Shown in pieces: positions 34,985 to 43,523 of a DNA stretch of 64,000 nucleotides (its first letter is position 1; each line of letters begins with the position of its first letter). The position numbers were made by a program, and so were the translations under genes. A model generated the notes under the pieces. That model made no database searches, had not been told where the DNA came from, and worked only from the letters and a program-made list of their open reading frames with translations. Source of the DNA: Pelodictyon luteolum DSM 273 (GTDB lineage Bacteria > Bacteroidota > Chlorobiia > Chlorobiales > Chlorobiaceae); contig NC_007512.1 of assembly GCF_000012485.1 (NCBI RefSeq), positions 1,365,001-1,429,000 on the forward strand, written 5' to 3'.

Positions 34985-35062
34985 ACCATTGCCTCCCATA
35001 CATTTATGGGCAGAGCCTTCATTACGGCGCCCCGCCTTCATCGATACGCTGTGTGTGTCCTG

Positions 35063-36379
35063 CTAGTCTGCAATATAGCGCGCGTCATGCTTCTCTGCCC
35101 ATCCGGGAGTCGCTTTTTTCCCTGAATCCAGCACTGTGGCCCCTGAAACCCTGGCGCCGCTGAGCCTCGTACGGCTCATGTTGGCCCTCCAGAGGTTCGC
35201 GCCACAAAGATCGGCGCCGCCGAGATCAGCTCCGGCAAGCGTTGCCCCCCTAAGGTCGGCACCCCGAAGGTCGGCGCCGCGCAGGTCAGCATCCCCGAGG
35301 TCCGTAAGCCGCATACCGGCCGCTGACAGGTCAGCGCCCCTAAGGTCGGCCCCAAAGAGGTTTTTGCCGGCGAAATCCGCTTCGCGGAGGTTGATGGCAA
35401 CAGGACTCTCAGTACGACGCATCCGGTTCCACCGGGTAACATTCTTCTTCAGCGACTCGTACTGTATGGCGTCATAGGGTGCATTCAAGGGACCGGTGCG
35501 CTGCCAGAGGTTCACAATCCCCTTGCGGGGAGCCTTTTCGGGACGCACGCTCTGCGCCCCCACGAGAGGAACAGCAGCGGAAGATGACGCTGCGGGTGCG
35601 GCAGTCTCTCCGGCCGACACGCCGGGGGCCACAGCCGTTCGGGCGGGTGGCGGAGCGGGGATGTCTGCGATGAACAGGGCGCCATGGGCCACTGCCCAAC
35701 GAGCCGTCGCATAGCTGCCGGAATCAAGCACGGTTGTTTCCGACACGCTTGCGCCTTGAAGCCTCATCCGGTCGGTGTTCGCCCTCCAGAAATATGCAGC
35801 ACGGATGTCAGCGTTCCCAAGGTCGGCACCGTTCAGCTGAGCTTCACGGAAATGGACCTCCTTCAGGTCCGCTCCGTGGAACACAGCACCGGTGCAGTCG
35901 GACAGCCGGAGGTCGGCCCGAACCAGGACGGCACCCGTACAATCCGCTCCATCGAGCACGGCGGACGCCAGATCCGCACCGTTCAGCCGGGCGCCCTGCA
36001 GGTTGGCGCTGGAGAGGATCGAAGATACGGCCGTAACTGAATCCAGCACTGCCCCCTTCAAATCCGCACCCGACAGGTTCGTCTGGCTGAGATCGGCTCC
36101 CCGGAGAACGGCACCGTGCAGATCGTATTCCATCAGTTTACGGCCCTTGAGGTCCGCGCCTGAAAGATCGGGATGCTCCGGGCCGCTCTGGCTCCGCATG
36201 GCGTTCCACGCCTGCCTGCCTTCGCGCAGCTTCAGAAGAAGAGACTGATCAGCGGCAGCAAGCGGTGCGGCACTTCCGAGAATGACCAATGCGCCAAAAA
36301 GAAACGGCAGGACGCGGGACGGCGGCAGGAAGTACCGGAATGAAAAGCCCATGGCGTTGATGGTGTACATGGGGTTCAT
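35063..36379 (-). CDS. Exported pentapeptide-repeat protein with two duplicated halves
   Basis: The product has 438 residues with a signal peptide (hydrophobic stretch about 18-42, ending APLAAADQ). Two right-handed quadrilateral beta-helix blocks follow. Block one (about 70-215) has repeats such as ADLKG, ADLSQTNLSG, ADLASAVLDG and ends WRANTDRMRLQGASVSETTV, LDSGSYATARWAVAHGALFI. Block two (about 325-438) has ADLRGADLRGADLRG and ends WRANMSRTRLSGARVSGATV, LDSGKKATPGWAEKHDARYI. The two blocks share their entry (WNxMR) and exit (VLDSG-AT-W-HxA-xIAD) sequences, so they arose by duplication; an alanine-rich linker separates them. The start overlaps the previous gene's stop (ATGA). Confidence 0.85.
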   Translation of the reverse strand: MNPMYTINAMGFSFRYFLPPSRVLPFLFGALVILGSAAPLAAADQSLLLKLREGRQAWNAMRSQSGPEHPDLSGADLKGRKLMEYDLHGAVLRGADLSQTNLSGADLKGAVLDSVTAVSSILSSANLQGARLNGADLASAVLDGADCTGAVLVRADLRLSDCTGAVFHGADLKEVHFREAQLNGADLGNADIRAAYFWRANTDRMRLQGASVSETTVLDSGSYATARWAVAHGALFIADIPAPPPARTAVAPGVSAGETAAPAASSSAAVPLVGAQSVRPEKAPRKGIVNLWQRTGPLNAPYDAIQYESLKKNVTRWNRMRRTESPVAINLREADFAGKNLFGADLRGADLSAAGMRLTDLGDADLRGADLRGADLRGATLAGADLGGADLCGANLWRANMSRTRLSGARVSGATVLDSGKKATPGWAEKHDARYIAD

Positions 36380-37680
36380 GCTGAGGGTCCGTTGTCTCCG
36401 GAGCCTGCATGAAGCTCCCTGTGGAGGTTGAAGGAAAGAAAGAGGACAGCTAGCCCGAACACCAGCCCGGACAGGCCGAGCAGAACGGCATTCTCAATGA
36501 AAAAGGCCAGCAAAACTCCCGTCGCCGAAACCAGCATCACGGTAAGCTGCATGAACGCCCGGTCCATTGCTGCAGATGAAAGCAGGCGGGAAAGGGCCTG
36601 GCCTTCCTGAAGCATCTCCAGAGAATCCTTCCTGACGATGGCGGGGATGACGATGTAGATCATTCCGATGAAAGAGAAGGTGATCCAGCCGAGCAGAGCG
36701 GCATGGGTGTGGGAATGGTAGATCCACATCGCATCCGGGCTGATGGGAGGATGCGCTCCGAACGGGATGCCCTTGATGAAGTAGACGTTCATGATGCCGT
36801 ATGCGCTTGTGGCGAAGAGAAGTGAAAGTCCACTGAAGAGGAACGCCAGAGCCGGATGGTGGAAGTTCTTCTTGAAGAAGGTGTAGAGGTAGGCTGCAAA
36901 GCCCCAGAGGATCGCCATGACGCCGAACAGTAGAACGTGGCTGACGAGCATCATCCCGAAATAGTGACCGATGAGGATGACGATGAGGAACACCAGAACC
37001 CCGCCGACAAACGTATAGAACCAGAGGCTGAAGAGACGCGTGATGAGTTCACGCTTCGGAGACTGCTTCCAGGCATAGGTATAGAGGAACCCCATGACGC
37101 TGATGGAGAGGGGGAAAGAGGAGCCGAGGAAATAGGCCGACTGCGTCACGAAAAACGGAATGAGGCCCTGTTCCGGGAACGCCTCCTTGAGGCCGAGGGT
37201 GAAGAGACCGAGGTTTGCGTTGAGCAGGAAGATGACATCGAAGATATAGTACCGGACCGAGACGTCCTTCCAGATCTTCGGGATGGAAAGCGTGGTGAAG
37301 ATCTCGTAGAGCGGGCCCATGACGATGATCATGAGAAACAGGCCGGTCAGCGCTTTCAGGAGCGGCCACTGCATCCATACCGCCACGGTGATGGAAACGA
37401 GGGAAAGCAGGACGGCGTAGATGTAGCGCCGCTGCCTCGGGGGGCTGATCTTCAGCTCCGGATAGATGGCCGAAGTCAGGTACCGGTTGAAGATGAGGAT
37501 GGCAAGGTTGCCGAACCCGATGAAAAAGAGGTACGGGTGAAGCTGGTTCAGGAAATGGCTGCCGGCAACGGCGCCGAGGGCTCCGAGAAGGGCGGCGACA
37601 GTGATGACTGAAATGGTGACGTAGAGAAACTGTCTGGCAACGCTGCCGGTCGATTCAGTGTGTGATGTAGGCTGCATCAA
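36376..37680 (-). CDS. Polytopic membrane protein related to haem-copper oxidase subunit I
   Basis: This 434-residue protein has about twelve hydrophobic segments. Near residue 320 it has DAMWIYHSHTHAALLGWITF and SFIGMIYIVIPAIV, the pattern of the low-spin haem helix (H-x-H-x-x-LLGW) of cbb3/NOR-type oxidase subunit I. No full set of the three copper histidines could be found, and no CcoO/CcoP or NorC subunit is adjacent, so respiratory activity is doubtful. It lies between a DoxX-like protein and the pentapeptide-repeat protein, with four-base overlaps on both sides, so the three are made together. A quinol-oxidising or NO-sensing role is only speculative. Confidence 0.6.
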   Translation of the reverse strand: MMQPTSHTESTGSVARQFLYVTISVITVAALLGALGAVAGSHFLNQLHPYLFFIGFGNLAILIFNRYLTSAIYPELKISPPRQRRYIYAVLLSLVSITVAVWMQWPLLKALTGLFLMIIVMGPLYEIFTTLSIPKIWKDVSVRYYIFDVIFLLNANLGLFTLGLKEAFPEQGLIPFFVTQSAYFLGSSFPLSISVMGFLYTYAWKQSPKRELITRLFSLWFYTFVGGVLVFLIVILIGHYFGMMLVSHVLLFGVMAILWGFAAYLYTFFKKNFHHPALAFLFSGLSLLFATSAYGIMNVYFIKGIPFGAHPPISPDAMWIYHSHTHAALLGWITFSFIGMIYIVIPAIVRKDSLEMLQEGQALSRLLSSAAMDRAFMQLTVMLVSATGVLLAFFIENAVLLGLSGLVFGLAVLFLSFNLHRELHAGSGDNGPSA

Positions 37681-38126
37681 AAGAGGCGTTTTGTGTTGTT
37701 CAGTTCAAGGATGGCGATGAGCGAAAGTGCTATGAGTGCAACATTCAGGGTCAGGGGGTTGAACGGCAGGGTCAGCATGCCGGGCTCGAAAATGCCGACG
37801 AAGAGGAGCAGCATGCACAACGTCACGATATTGAACCAGAAAACCCAGTTCCGGCGGGCCACAAGGAGGTAAAGACCGAAAACTATCTCCCCCGCTCCCA
37901 TCCAGGAAACCGCAATACAAGCCCACCGGTACACGGGAATGATATGGCCGAGGAGTTCGACTTCCCCGCTGCTCATGCAGTAGAGTTTGGGCACAGCCCC
38001 CTGGTAGATCCAGGAAAAGGCCAGAGCCACACGGCACAGGATGAGCACACTGCTCTCTGCGGACATGAATGCCATCGGGGAAAAACCCTTAGCCTTGGTG
38101 GACGTGGTGTCGTTCGGATTGTTCAT
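37677..38126 (-). CDS. DoxX-like membrane protein
   Basis: From ATG 38126 the protein has 149 residues with four membrane spans: LCRVALAFSWIYQGAVPKLY, WACIAVSWMGAGEIVFGLYL, FNIVTLCMLLLFVGIFEPGM and LNVALIALSLIAILEL. FSWIYQGAVPKL is the hallmark of the DoxX-like (PF13781) family, related to the thiosulfate:quinone oxidoreductase small subunit. AGGG precedes the start; the ATG at 38135 is an alternative. It is the first gene of a three-gene overlapping operon with an oxidase-like protein and a pentapeptide-repeat protein. Confidence 0.75.
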   Translation of the reverse strand: MNNPNDTTSTKAKGFSPMAFMSAESSVLILCRVALAFSWIYQGAVPKLYCMSSGEVELLGHIIPVYRWACIAVSWMGAGEIVFGLYLLVARRNWVFWFNIVTLCMLLLFVGIFEPGMLTLPFNPLTLNVALIALSLIAILELNNTKRLF

Positions 38127-38211
38127 GGTGTGCATCCCTGCAAAATACGAGAGTCCCGGTGACGATTCTGAAAATTCAGCACAAGCAAAAAAATCAAGGC
38201 GCCTGCATCCA

Positions 38212-38240
38212 ATAAAAAAGCGAACCGGAGTTCGCTTTTC
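38212..38240 (-). terminator. Intrinsic terminator after the PhoU-like gene
   Basis: The stem AAGCGAAC / GTTCGCTT (38217-38224 with 38230-38237) has a 5-nt loop and is followed on the minus strand by TTTTTTATT. It ends the phosphate cluster and lies upstream of the DoxX gene. Confidence 0.85.
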
Positions 38241-38284
38241 AATATGCCGGTGCATTCCTCTGTATCCTTCAACCCGTCAACGGG

Positions 38285-39016
38285 TCAGCAGAAATTGCTG
38301 GAAATGGAGCAGGAAATGACGGCGCACTCCCTGACATGGTCGAGGATCGAGAGGATCCCGGTATGGCTGATGATGTTCTGGTCGTTGACCGTCGACTTCA
38401 GCTTCTCCACAGCCTTGTCGTAAAGACCCTGGATCTCCTGCATCATGTCGAGGGTTTCGCGGGCATGCTTCGAGTTGCCGCTGACAAAGGCTTCAACCGC
38501 TTTCTTGATCATTTCAGCGGTGATGTCGCCCATTGGTTTCAGGCCGTATTCGTCCTTATGGAGCTCCTGCACATTCGAAAACTCGACAAACGGCGTCTTC
38601 TCGGCGATGTTGAGGGCAAACTGGGCCATTTTCTCCAGTTCCTGCAGGATCATGCGGGCATCGCGGACACCCTTCAGCTGGTCGGTATCGAGGGTCTGGA
38701 ACGCACTGTATGCAAGGGTGAGATACTCGACCTCGAACTTGCCCTTCTGGATATATTCTTCGTCGAACTTGAAGGCAGAGGCCGCCAGTTCGGTATTCTT
38801 CTTGGTTGAAGCCCTGATGCTGAGCATCAGGTTGTTTTCCACGTTCGAGGACAGCTTGGTGAGCTTCTGCTTGAGGGACTCAAGCTGCACGTGCACAGTA
38901 CCCTGGGGTTTGATGGAAAGACCGAACTTCTGGGGATCGATCTGAACGGTGAAGGCTTTCGGGGTTGCAGCAGTTTTCGGGGAATCACCGAAAAGTTTTC
39001 CTAACAGACTGGCCAT
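38285..39016 (-). CDS. PhoU-type protein, divergent second copy
   Basis: This 243-residue all-helical protein follows phoU in the phosphate cluster. After a 60-residue leader it shows two PhoU-like three-helix halves: LSSNVENNLMLSIRASTKKN, EVEYLTLAYSAFQTLDTDQL, and MGDITAEMIKKAVEAFVSGN with ILDHVRECAVISCSISSNFC at the end. The metal-binding ExxxD motifs of true PhoU (ERIGD and ERMAD) are not seen, although SILDHVREC occupies the final position. It ends in cysteine. A terminator separates it from phoU, so it may be under its own promoter. It may be a regulatory partner of PhoU or of an unlinked phosphate transporter. Confidence 0.7.
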   Translation of the reverse strand: MASLLGKLFGDSPKTAATPKAFTVQIDPQKFGLSIKPQGTVHVQLESLKQKLTKLSSNVENNLMLSIRASTKKNTELAASAFKFDEEYIQKGKFEVEYLTLAYSAFQTLDTDQLKGVRDARMILQELEKMAQFALNIAEKTPFVEFSNVQELHKDEYGLKPMGDITAEMIKKAVEAFVSGNSKHARETLDMMQEIQGLYDKAVEKLKSTVNDQNIISHTGILSILDHVRECAVISCSISSNFC

Positions 39017-39133
39017 AAGGATCGGACACCATGCTTAATGATTAAGGGAAAGAGTACGAGAAAAAGCGAGAGAAAACGGAATATCGCTTGTAAACTGAAT
39101 TTAGCTGTCGGGAGGGGTTAAATCAAAGAAAAA

Positions 39134-39166
39134 AACAGCAAAAAAGCCCGGCGGATAACCGGGCTT
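39134..39166 (-). terminator. Intrinsic terminator after phoU
   Basis: The stem AAGCCCGG / CCGGGCTT (39144-39151 with 39159-39166), with a 7-nt loop, is followed on the minus strand by TTTTTGCTGTTTTT. It marks the end of the pstCAB-phoU unit. Confidence 0.88.
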
Positions 39167-39191
39167 GAACTGCACTGTGGAAGCATGGTCT

Positions 39192-39878
39192 TCAATCTTT
39201 CAGCGACTGGATCAGCTTTTCATAGGAGATGTCGCTGTGCCGGACGATCTCGCCCGTCACAAGGTAGGTGACCTCATGGGCGATACGGGTGGCATGGTCG
39301 GCCATGCGCTCGATGTAGCGGGAGATGCTGAGGAGCGAGATCAGCTGATCGACGTTCAGGGCAGGGTCTTTCATGAGGGTAGCGACCTTCTTGAAAACGG
39401 CACTGTGGATGCTGTCGATCTCTTCGTCAAGGGCGCAGACCTTGTCGGCAAGGAAACGGTCCTTGTTGATGAATGCCTCGATCGACTTGCGGGTCATGTC
39501 GGCGGCAAGGCGGCCCATGGAATCGAAATCGAACATGGCAAGCATGTCGGGCTTGATGTCCGGCATGCGCTCGATGATGTGGACGGCAAGGTCGCCGATG
39601 CGCTCGAGATCGTCGTTGATCTTCATGATGGTGACGATCGTGCGCAGGTCCCGGGCAACGGGCTGCTGGAGGGCAAGGAACGCCAGGCAGCGCTCTTCAA
39701 GCCCGACTTCGGCAAGATCGATCTCAAAGTCGATGCGCCGGATTTCGCGGGCCTGCTCTTCATCCTGGTTGCGTATCGCTGTAAGGGCGTCGTCGAAGTT
39801 CTGAAGGACCTTTTCCGAGAGATGGACAAGGACATCTGAAAGGTCCCTGATATGTTCGTGTACCGGTCTGTCTGACAT
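39192..39878 (-). CDS. phoU: Phosphate transport regulator PhoU
   Basis: This 228-residue helical protein has two PhoU repeats, each with the metal-cluster motif: NDDLERIGDLAVHIIERM (about 85-102) and ISRYIERMADHATRIAHEVT (about 187-206). Both the E-R-I-G-D and E-R-M-A-D motifs are intact. PhoU represses the PhoR-PhoB pathway and Pst uptake when phosphate is plentiful. It is the last gene of the pstCAB-phoU run, 18 bp after pstB, and ends at a strong terminator. Its length matches the family. Confidence 0.95.
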   Translation of the reverse strand: MSDRPVHEHIRDLSDVLVHLSEKVLQNFDDALTAIRNQDEEQAREIRRIDFEIDLAEVGLEERCLAFLALQQPVARDLRTIVTIMKINDDLERIGDLAVHIIERMPDIKPDMLAMFDFDSMGRLAADMTRKSIEAFINKDRFLADKVCALDEEIDSIHSAVFKKVATLMKDPALNVDQLISLLSISRYIERMADHATRIAHEVTYLVTGEIVRHSDISYEKLIQSLKD

Positions 39879-39896
39879 GGCGTGTGAGTGGTTGCG

Positions 39897-40724
39897 TTAG
39901 CTGAATCTTCCGGTGATGTAGTCCTCAGTCATCCTATCCCTCGGATTGGTGAAGAGCTGCGAGGTGCCGGCATGCTCGACCAGCGTGCCCTCATAGAAAA
40001 ACATGGTGTAGTCTGAAACACGCGAAGCCTGCTGCATGTTGTGGGTGACGATCATGATCGTATAGCTGCCGCGAAGCTCCTGGATGAGGTCCTCGATCTT
40101 GGCTGTGGCCTTGGGGTCGAGAGCAGAGGTCGGCTCGTCGAGCAGAAGGATTTCGGGCTCGACGGCCAGCGTACGGGCTACGCAGAGCCGCTGCTGCTGT
40201 CCACCGCTGAGGCCGAGGGCGTTGCGCTCAAGGCGGTCGCTCACCTCGTCCCAGAGTGCCGCCTTGCGGAGGCTCTTCTCGACGACTTCAGCCAGCTGCT
40301 TCTTGTCGTTCATGCCGTGCAGACGCGGGCCGTAGGCGATATTGTCAAAAATCGATTTCGGGAACGGGTTCGGCTTCTGGAACACCATGCCGATCTTCTT
40401 GCGAAGCAGCACCTCGTCGGTGAGCTTGCCGTAGATGTCCTCTCCATCAAAACGCAGGGTACCGGTCGTATGGCAGCTCGGAATAAGATCGTTCATACGG
40501 TTGATGGCACGCAGGAACGTGCTCTTTCCGCAGCCGCTCGGTCCGATGATGGCCGTCACATATTTCGAGAGGATATCGGCGTTGACCTTTTTGACGGCTT
40601 CGAAGTCACCGTAAAAGATCGAGAAGTCCTTGGCGACGACATGGGGCTTGCCTCCGCCGCTCACGCTTTTTCGTTCAGAAGGGATGTAGATGTCGCGCGT
40701 TGCGGTCTTTGCAGGGGTGTCCAT
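39897..40724 (-). CDS. pstB: Phosphate ABC transporter ATP-binding protein
   Basis: This 275-residue ATPase powers the PstSCAB high-affinity phosphate importer. Walker A is [20 protein letters not shown] (about 61-80), the Q-loop is [10 protein letters not shown], the ABC signature [18 protein letters not shown] and Walker [14 protein letters not shown], with the switch His in IVTHNMQQA. These [10 protein letters not shown] and [11 protein letters not shown] sequences are specific to PstB. The ATG at 40724 is preceded by AGGAG 6 nt away and was chosen; ATGs at 40757 and 40751 are in frame and would add up to 11 residues. It follows pstA and precedes phoU. Confidence 0.95.
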   Translation of the reverse strand: MDTPAKTATRDIYIPSERKSVSGGGKPHVVAKDFSIFYGDFEAVKKVNADILSKYVTAIIGPSGCGKSTFLRAINRMNDLIPSCHTTGTLRFDGEDIYGKLTDEVLLRKKIGMVFQKPNPFPKSIFDNIAYGPRLHGMNDKKQLAEVVEKSLRKAALWDEVSDRLERNALGLSGGQQQRLCVARTLAVEPEILLLDEPTSALDPKATAKIEDLIQELRGSYTIMIVTHNMQQASRVSDYTMFFYEGTLVEHAGTSQLFTNPRDRMTEDYITGRFS

Positions 40725-40763
40725 GGAGATCTCCTTTTCTTCCGCTGTCATTTGCATGGTTAA

Positions 40764-42110
40764 TCAGCCTTTTAATTTCTTGGATATGCGGGCTCTGAGC
40801 AGTACCGCCGAAAGGTTCAGAAGGAGCACGATGCTGACAAGGGCAAGCACCATGCCGTACTGCACGTGGCGGATTTCGGCCGCCGCCTCATGTTCGCTGG
40901 CAAGGTTGTAGATATTCCACGACAGCGCCGGGGTCGGTGATGAAAGCACATCGGCAATGCCGATGGCCGAACCTACACTTACCGCTGCGGTGAAGATGAT
41001 CGGAGCGGTTTCGCCGGCCGCCCTGCCGAGACTGATGACGCCGCCGGTGATGATGCCGGGAAGCGCTGCAGGCAGGATCACGGTAACGATGGTGTTCCAT
41101 TTTGTGGAACCCAGACCGAGCGAAGCTTCTTTATAGGTTTTCGGCACCGCCAGTATCGCCTCTTCAGCCGCCCTGATGATGGTCGGCAGGATCATGATGG
41201 CAAGGGTAAGTGCACCGGCAAGCACGCTTTTGGATTCCGATACGTTCAGGGTATTGATGAAGAAGGCCAGACCGAACAGACCGAACACGATGCTCGGTAC
41301 ACCGGCAAGGGTGCTGTTTGCACTGCGCAGCATGCTGGTGAAGACGCCGTCCTTGGCATACTCGGTGAAATAGATGGCCGCGACAACACCAAGCGGAAAG
41401 GCGAAAAGCATGGCGCCGATGGCGAGGAAAAAGGTACCCTGGATTTCAGGCCATATGCCGCCGAAGATGTGGGCATCTATCGATGAGTCGGTGAGGAACC
41501 CCCAGTAGAGGGTGAAGCGAGGAAGCAGCATCTTTTCAGCGTTTTTCTCGACAAAACCGAACATCGGGGCAAGTTTCGTCCCCTCAAACGACTCGGCCCG
41601 GCGGACGAAGTACTCCTTGGCCATAACGTCGGGATCTGAATAGTCCCACTTGGACTCATAGAGCAGGGCGTGGAGTTTCTCCTCGGCCTTCTCCCACCGG
41701 GTCTGACCGTAACGGAAACGGGTCAGGATGGCCGAATCATCGCCGGGCGGAGGACCGAGCAGGGTCTGGAGCGCGGTCTTGACCGGGCCGTACTGCATAC
41801 GGTACTCCCTGGCCTTTTCAGGATCCATACCCTCAAGCTCAAGCTCGAAATCCGCAAGCATCCGGTACGCCTGGTCCCGGTACACGGCAACTTCAGCGAT
41901 TTCGCGCTCGAGCTCTGCCCCGTCACCGCGGTGGAACTCGTTATAGAGGAGCTTGCGATGCTCGATCGTTCCCTTGAAGAACACGGCGCCGAGTCCGTTG
42001 TAGATGATCGGCGTGATGACAATCAGAAGCGCAAGGGCCATGACGACGATCGAACCAATCCCGAGAGCGGTGAACGAACGGTCCAGTATTTTCCTTGTTC
42101 CGAGATTCAT
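40764..42110 (-). CDS. pstA: Phosphate ABC transporter permease PstA with a large soluble insertion
   Basis: This 448-residue permease is well above the usual 280-300 residues of PstA. One span lies at about 18-40, then about 145 charged residues (KLLYNEFHRGDGAELEREIA, LELEGMDPEKAREYRMQYGP) before the core. The core starts GTFFLAIGAMLFAFPLGVVA, has PSIVFGLFGLAFFIN, and the EAA loop is EASLGLGSTKWNTIVTVILP, followed by GGVISLGRAAGETAPIIFTA. The last two motifs are diagnostic for PstA. The large loop would face the periplasm, given the topology of the first span. Starts 36 bp after pstC. Confidence 0.92.
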   Translation of the reverse strand: MNLGTRKILDRSFTALGIGSIVVMALALLIVITPIIYNGLGAVFFKGTIEHRKLLYNEFHRGDGAELEREIAEVAVYRDQAYRMLADFELELEGMDPEKAREYRMQYGPVKTALQTLLGPPPGDDSAILTRFRYGQTRWEKAEEKLHALLYESKWDYSDPDVMAKEYFVRRAESFEGTKLAPMFGFVEKNAEKMLLPRFTLYWGFLTDSSIDAHIFGGIWPEIQGTFFLAIGAMLFAFPLGVVAAIYFTEYAKDGVFTSMLRSANSTLAGVPSIVFGLFGLAFFINTLNVSESKSVLAGALTLAIMILPTIIRAAEEAILAVPKTYKEASLGLGSTKWNTIVTVILPAALPGIITGGVISLGRAAGETAPIIFTAAVSVGSAIGIADVLSSPTPALSWNIYNLASEHEAAAEIRHVQYGMVLALVSIVLLLNLSAVLLRARISKKLKG

Positions 42111-42146
42111 GACTGCCTGTTTGGTATTATTGGAATCTTGAGGCTC

Positions 42147-43310
42147 TTACTGACCCGAAAGAATCTTCCTCTGGCGGACGACGATGCGCTCGCTGATGAG
42201 GTTGCTTATGAAGCTGATGACGAGGAGCAGGAGGCCCATGGCGAACAGCACATGATAGCGGGCCGAACCGGTCACCTGGTCTGCTTCGCCCATATCACCG
42301 GCGATGGTGGCCGTCAGGGTACGGACCGCCTCGAGGTAGTTGTACCAGGGATCGGGGATATGCGAAGAGTTGCCGGAAGCCATCCACACCACCATGGTCT
42401 CGCCGAGCGAGCGCATGATGCCGAGAATGACGGCGGCAAGAATGCCGCTGCTTGCGGCGGGAAGCACTGTTTTGACGAGTGTTTCAGCCCGGGTGGCGCC
42501 AAGTGCGTAGCTTCCTTCGCGGAGCTCGCGACCTACCGACTGAAGGGAATCCTCCGCCACACTGACGATCGTCGGCAGCGCCATGAAGCTCAGGATGATG
42601 GAGACGTTGAGGGCGTTGGTGCCGGTGAGGATCTGCATGCCGTTGAGCTGCGAACCCACCACGTAGAGCACGAGAAAGGCGAGAAGGGTGAAGAGCACCT
42701 GAAGCATGGTTGCATAGCGCTTGCGGCGAACCGGTTCCTCAATACCGGCAGTCAGGAGGTCGGAACCAACGATGACGGCAAGCAGCAGGAACGGTCCTGC
42801 AAGGATCCACCATACCCACATGAGCATGGGTCCGCCGCTTGTCTGGAGCAGCGGAGCGAGGATCACGAGCGCAAAGAAACCGAATGCGACAGAAGGAATG
42901 GCCGCAAGCATCTCAATTACCGGCTTGGCGTACTGGCGGACCGAAAAAGGAAGGATGTCGCTGAGGCAGACCGCTGCGGCAATGCCCATCGGGACAGCGA
43001 GGAGGGCCGAGCCGAGGGTGACCATGCCGGTGCCGTAGATGATGGCAAGTGCGCCGAACTCGCCGGGATCTCCTGCAGGGTACCAGTTGCTGCTGGTGAA
43101 GAATTCAGCGAATCCTCTCTGCTGGAAATAGGGAACGGCATCGACGGCGACGAAATAGAAAATGAAGAGAACGACGATGGCGACAAACGAGGCAATGAGA
43201 AGCAGAATGGATTCTCCTGCAGTCCTGGCGGCTTTCTGCATTTTCCGCCTCCCTTCGCTGACAACGAACGCGCCTGAACGGTTGCTGTCTCTGTTCACGT
43301 CTCCACTCAT
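42147..43310 (-). CDS. pstC: Phosphate ABC transporter permease PstC
   Basis: This 387-residue permease has the six-span core plus an extra hydrophobic pair at about 155-225. The PstC marks are IIYGTGMVTLGSALLAVPMG, PSVAFGFFALVILAP, the EAA loop LREGSYALGATRAETLVKTV and GIMRSLGETMVVWMASGN. The long hydrophobic insert (WVWWILAGPFLLLAVIVGSD to LFTLLAFLVLYVVGSQL) makes the protein longer than the E. coli form (319). It heads the pstCAB-phoU run, with 213 bp upstream that contain a candidate PHO box pair. Confidence 0.93.
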   Translation of the reverse strand: MSGDVNRDSNRSGAFVVSEGRRKMQKAARTAGESILLLIASFVAIVVLFIFYFVAVDAVPYFQQRGFAEFFTSSNWYPAGDPGEFGALAIIYGTGMVTLGSALLAVPMGIAAAVCLSDILPFSVRQYAKPVIEMLAAIPSVAFGFFALVILAPLLQTSGGPMLMWVWWILAGPFLLLAVIVGSDLLTAGIEEPVRRKRYATMLQVLFTLLAFLVLYVVGSQLNGMQILTGTNALNVSIILSFMALPTIVSVAEDSLQSVGRELREGSYALGATRAETLVKTVLPAASSGILAAVILGIMRSLGETMVVWMASGNSSHIPDPWYNYLEAVRTLTATIAGDMGEADQVTGSARYHVLFAMGLLLLVISFISNLISERIVVRQRKILSGQ

Positions 43311-43407
43311 GATGATACGGTTGGGTTCAGGTAACGGGGCGGATGCTGGTGCGTTGATTTCAATGCCTCAAATCTATACTCTTTAGCGAAAGAAAAAAAC
43401 GCGCACG

Positions 43408-43425
43408 TGTTACATCTTTGCAACA
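43408..43425 (-). promoter_or_regulatory. Candidate two-unit PHO box upstream of pstC
   Basis: TGTTACA (43408-43414) and TGCAACA (43419-43425) lie 11 bp apart, the same spacing and orientation as the four-unit array upstream of the porin gene. The pair stands about 98 bp upstream of the pstC start, in the only long spacer before the operon. It is shorter and weaker than the porin array. Confidence 0.45.
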
Positions 43426-43446
43426 ACGCCTGCCCAAAAAACAACA

Positions 43447-43476
43447 AAAGCCGGAATCGGGTTGCATTCCGGCTTT
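43447..43476 (-). terminator. Intrinsic terminator after the second pstS
   Basis: An 11-bp stem (AAAGCCGGAAT / ATTCCGGCTTT) encloses an 8-nt loop; on the minus strand it is followed by TTTTGTTGTTTTTT. It separates the pstS paralogue from pstC. Confidence 0.85.
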
Positions 43477-43523
43477 ATGAAAAGTATTGAGCTGCATGGA
43501 TCAGTGGTCCCCTTGAAGTCACA

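Noticed and set aside
41670-43277. A 535-codon plus-strand frame across pstA and pstC
   Set aside because: It is the longest shadow in the window. It covers two genes whose minus-strand products have all permease motifs, and its own protein is a run of charged, low-complexity residues.
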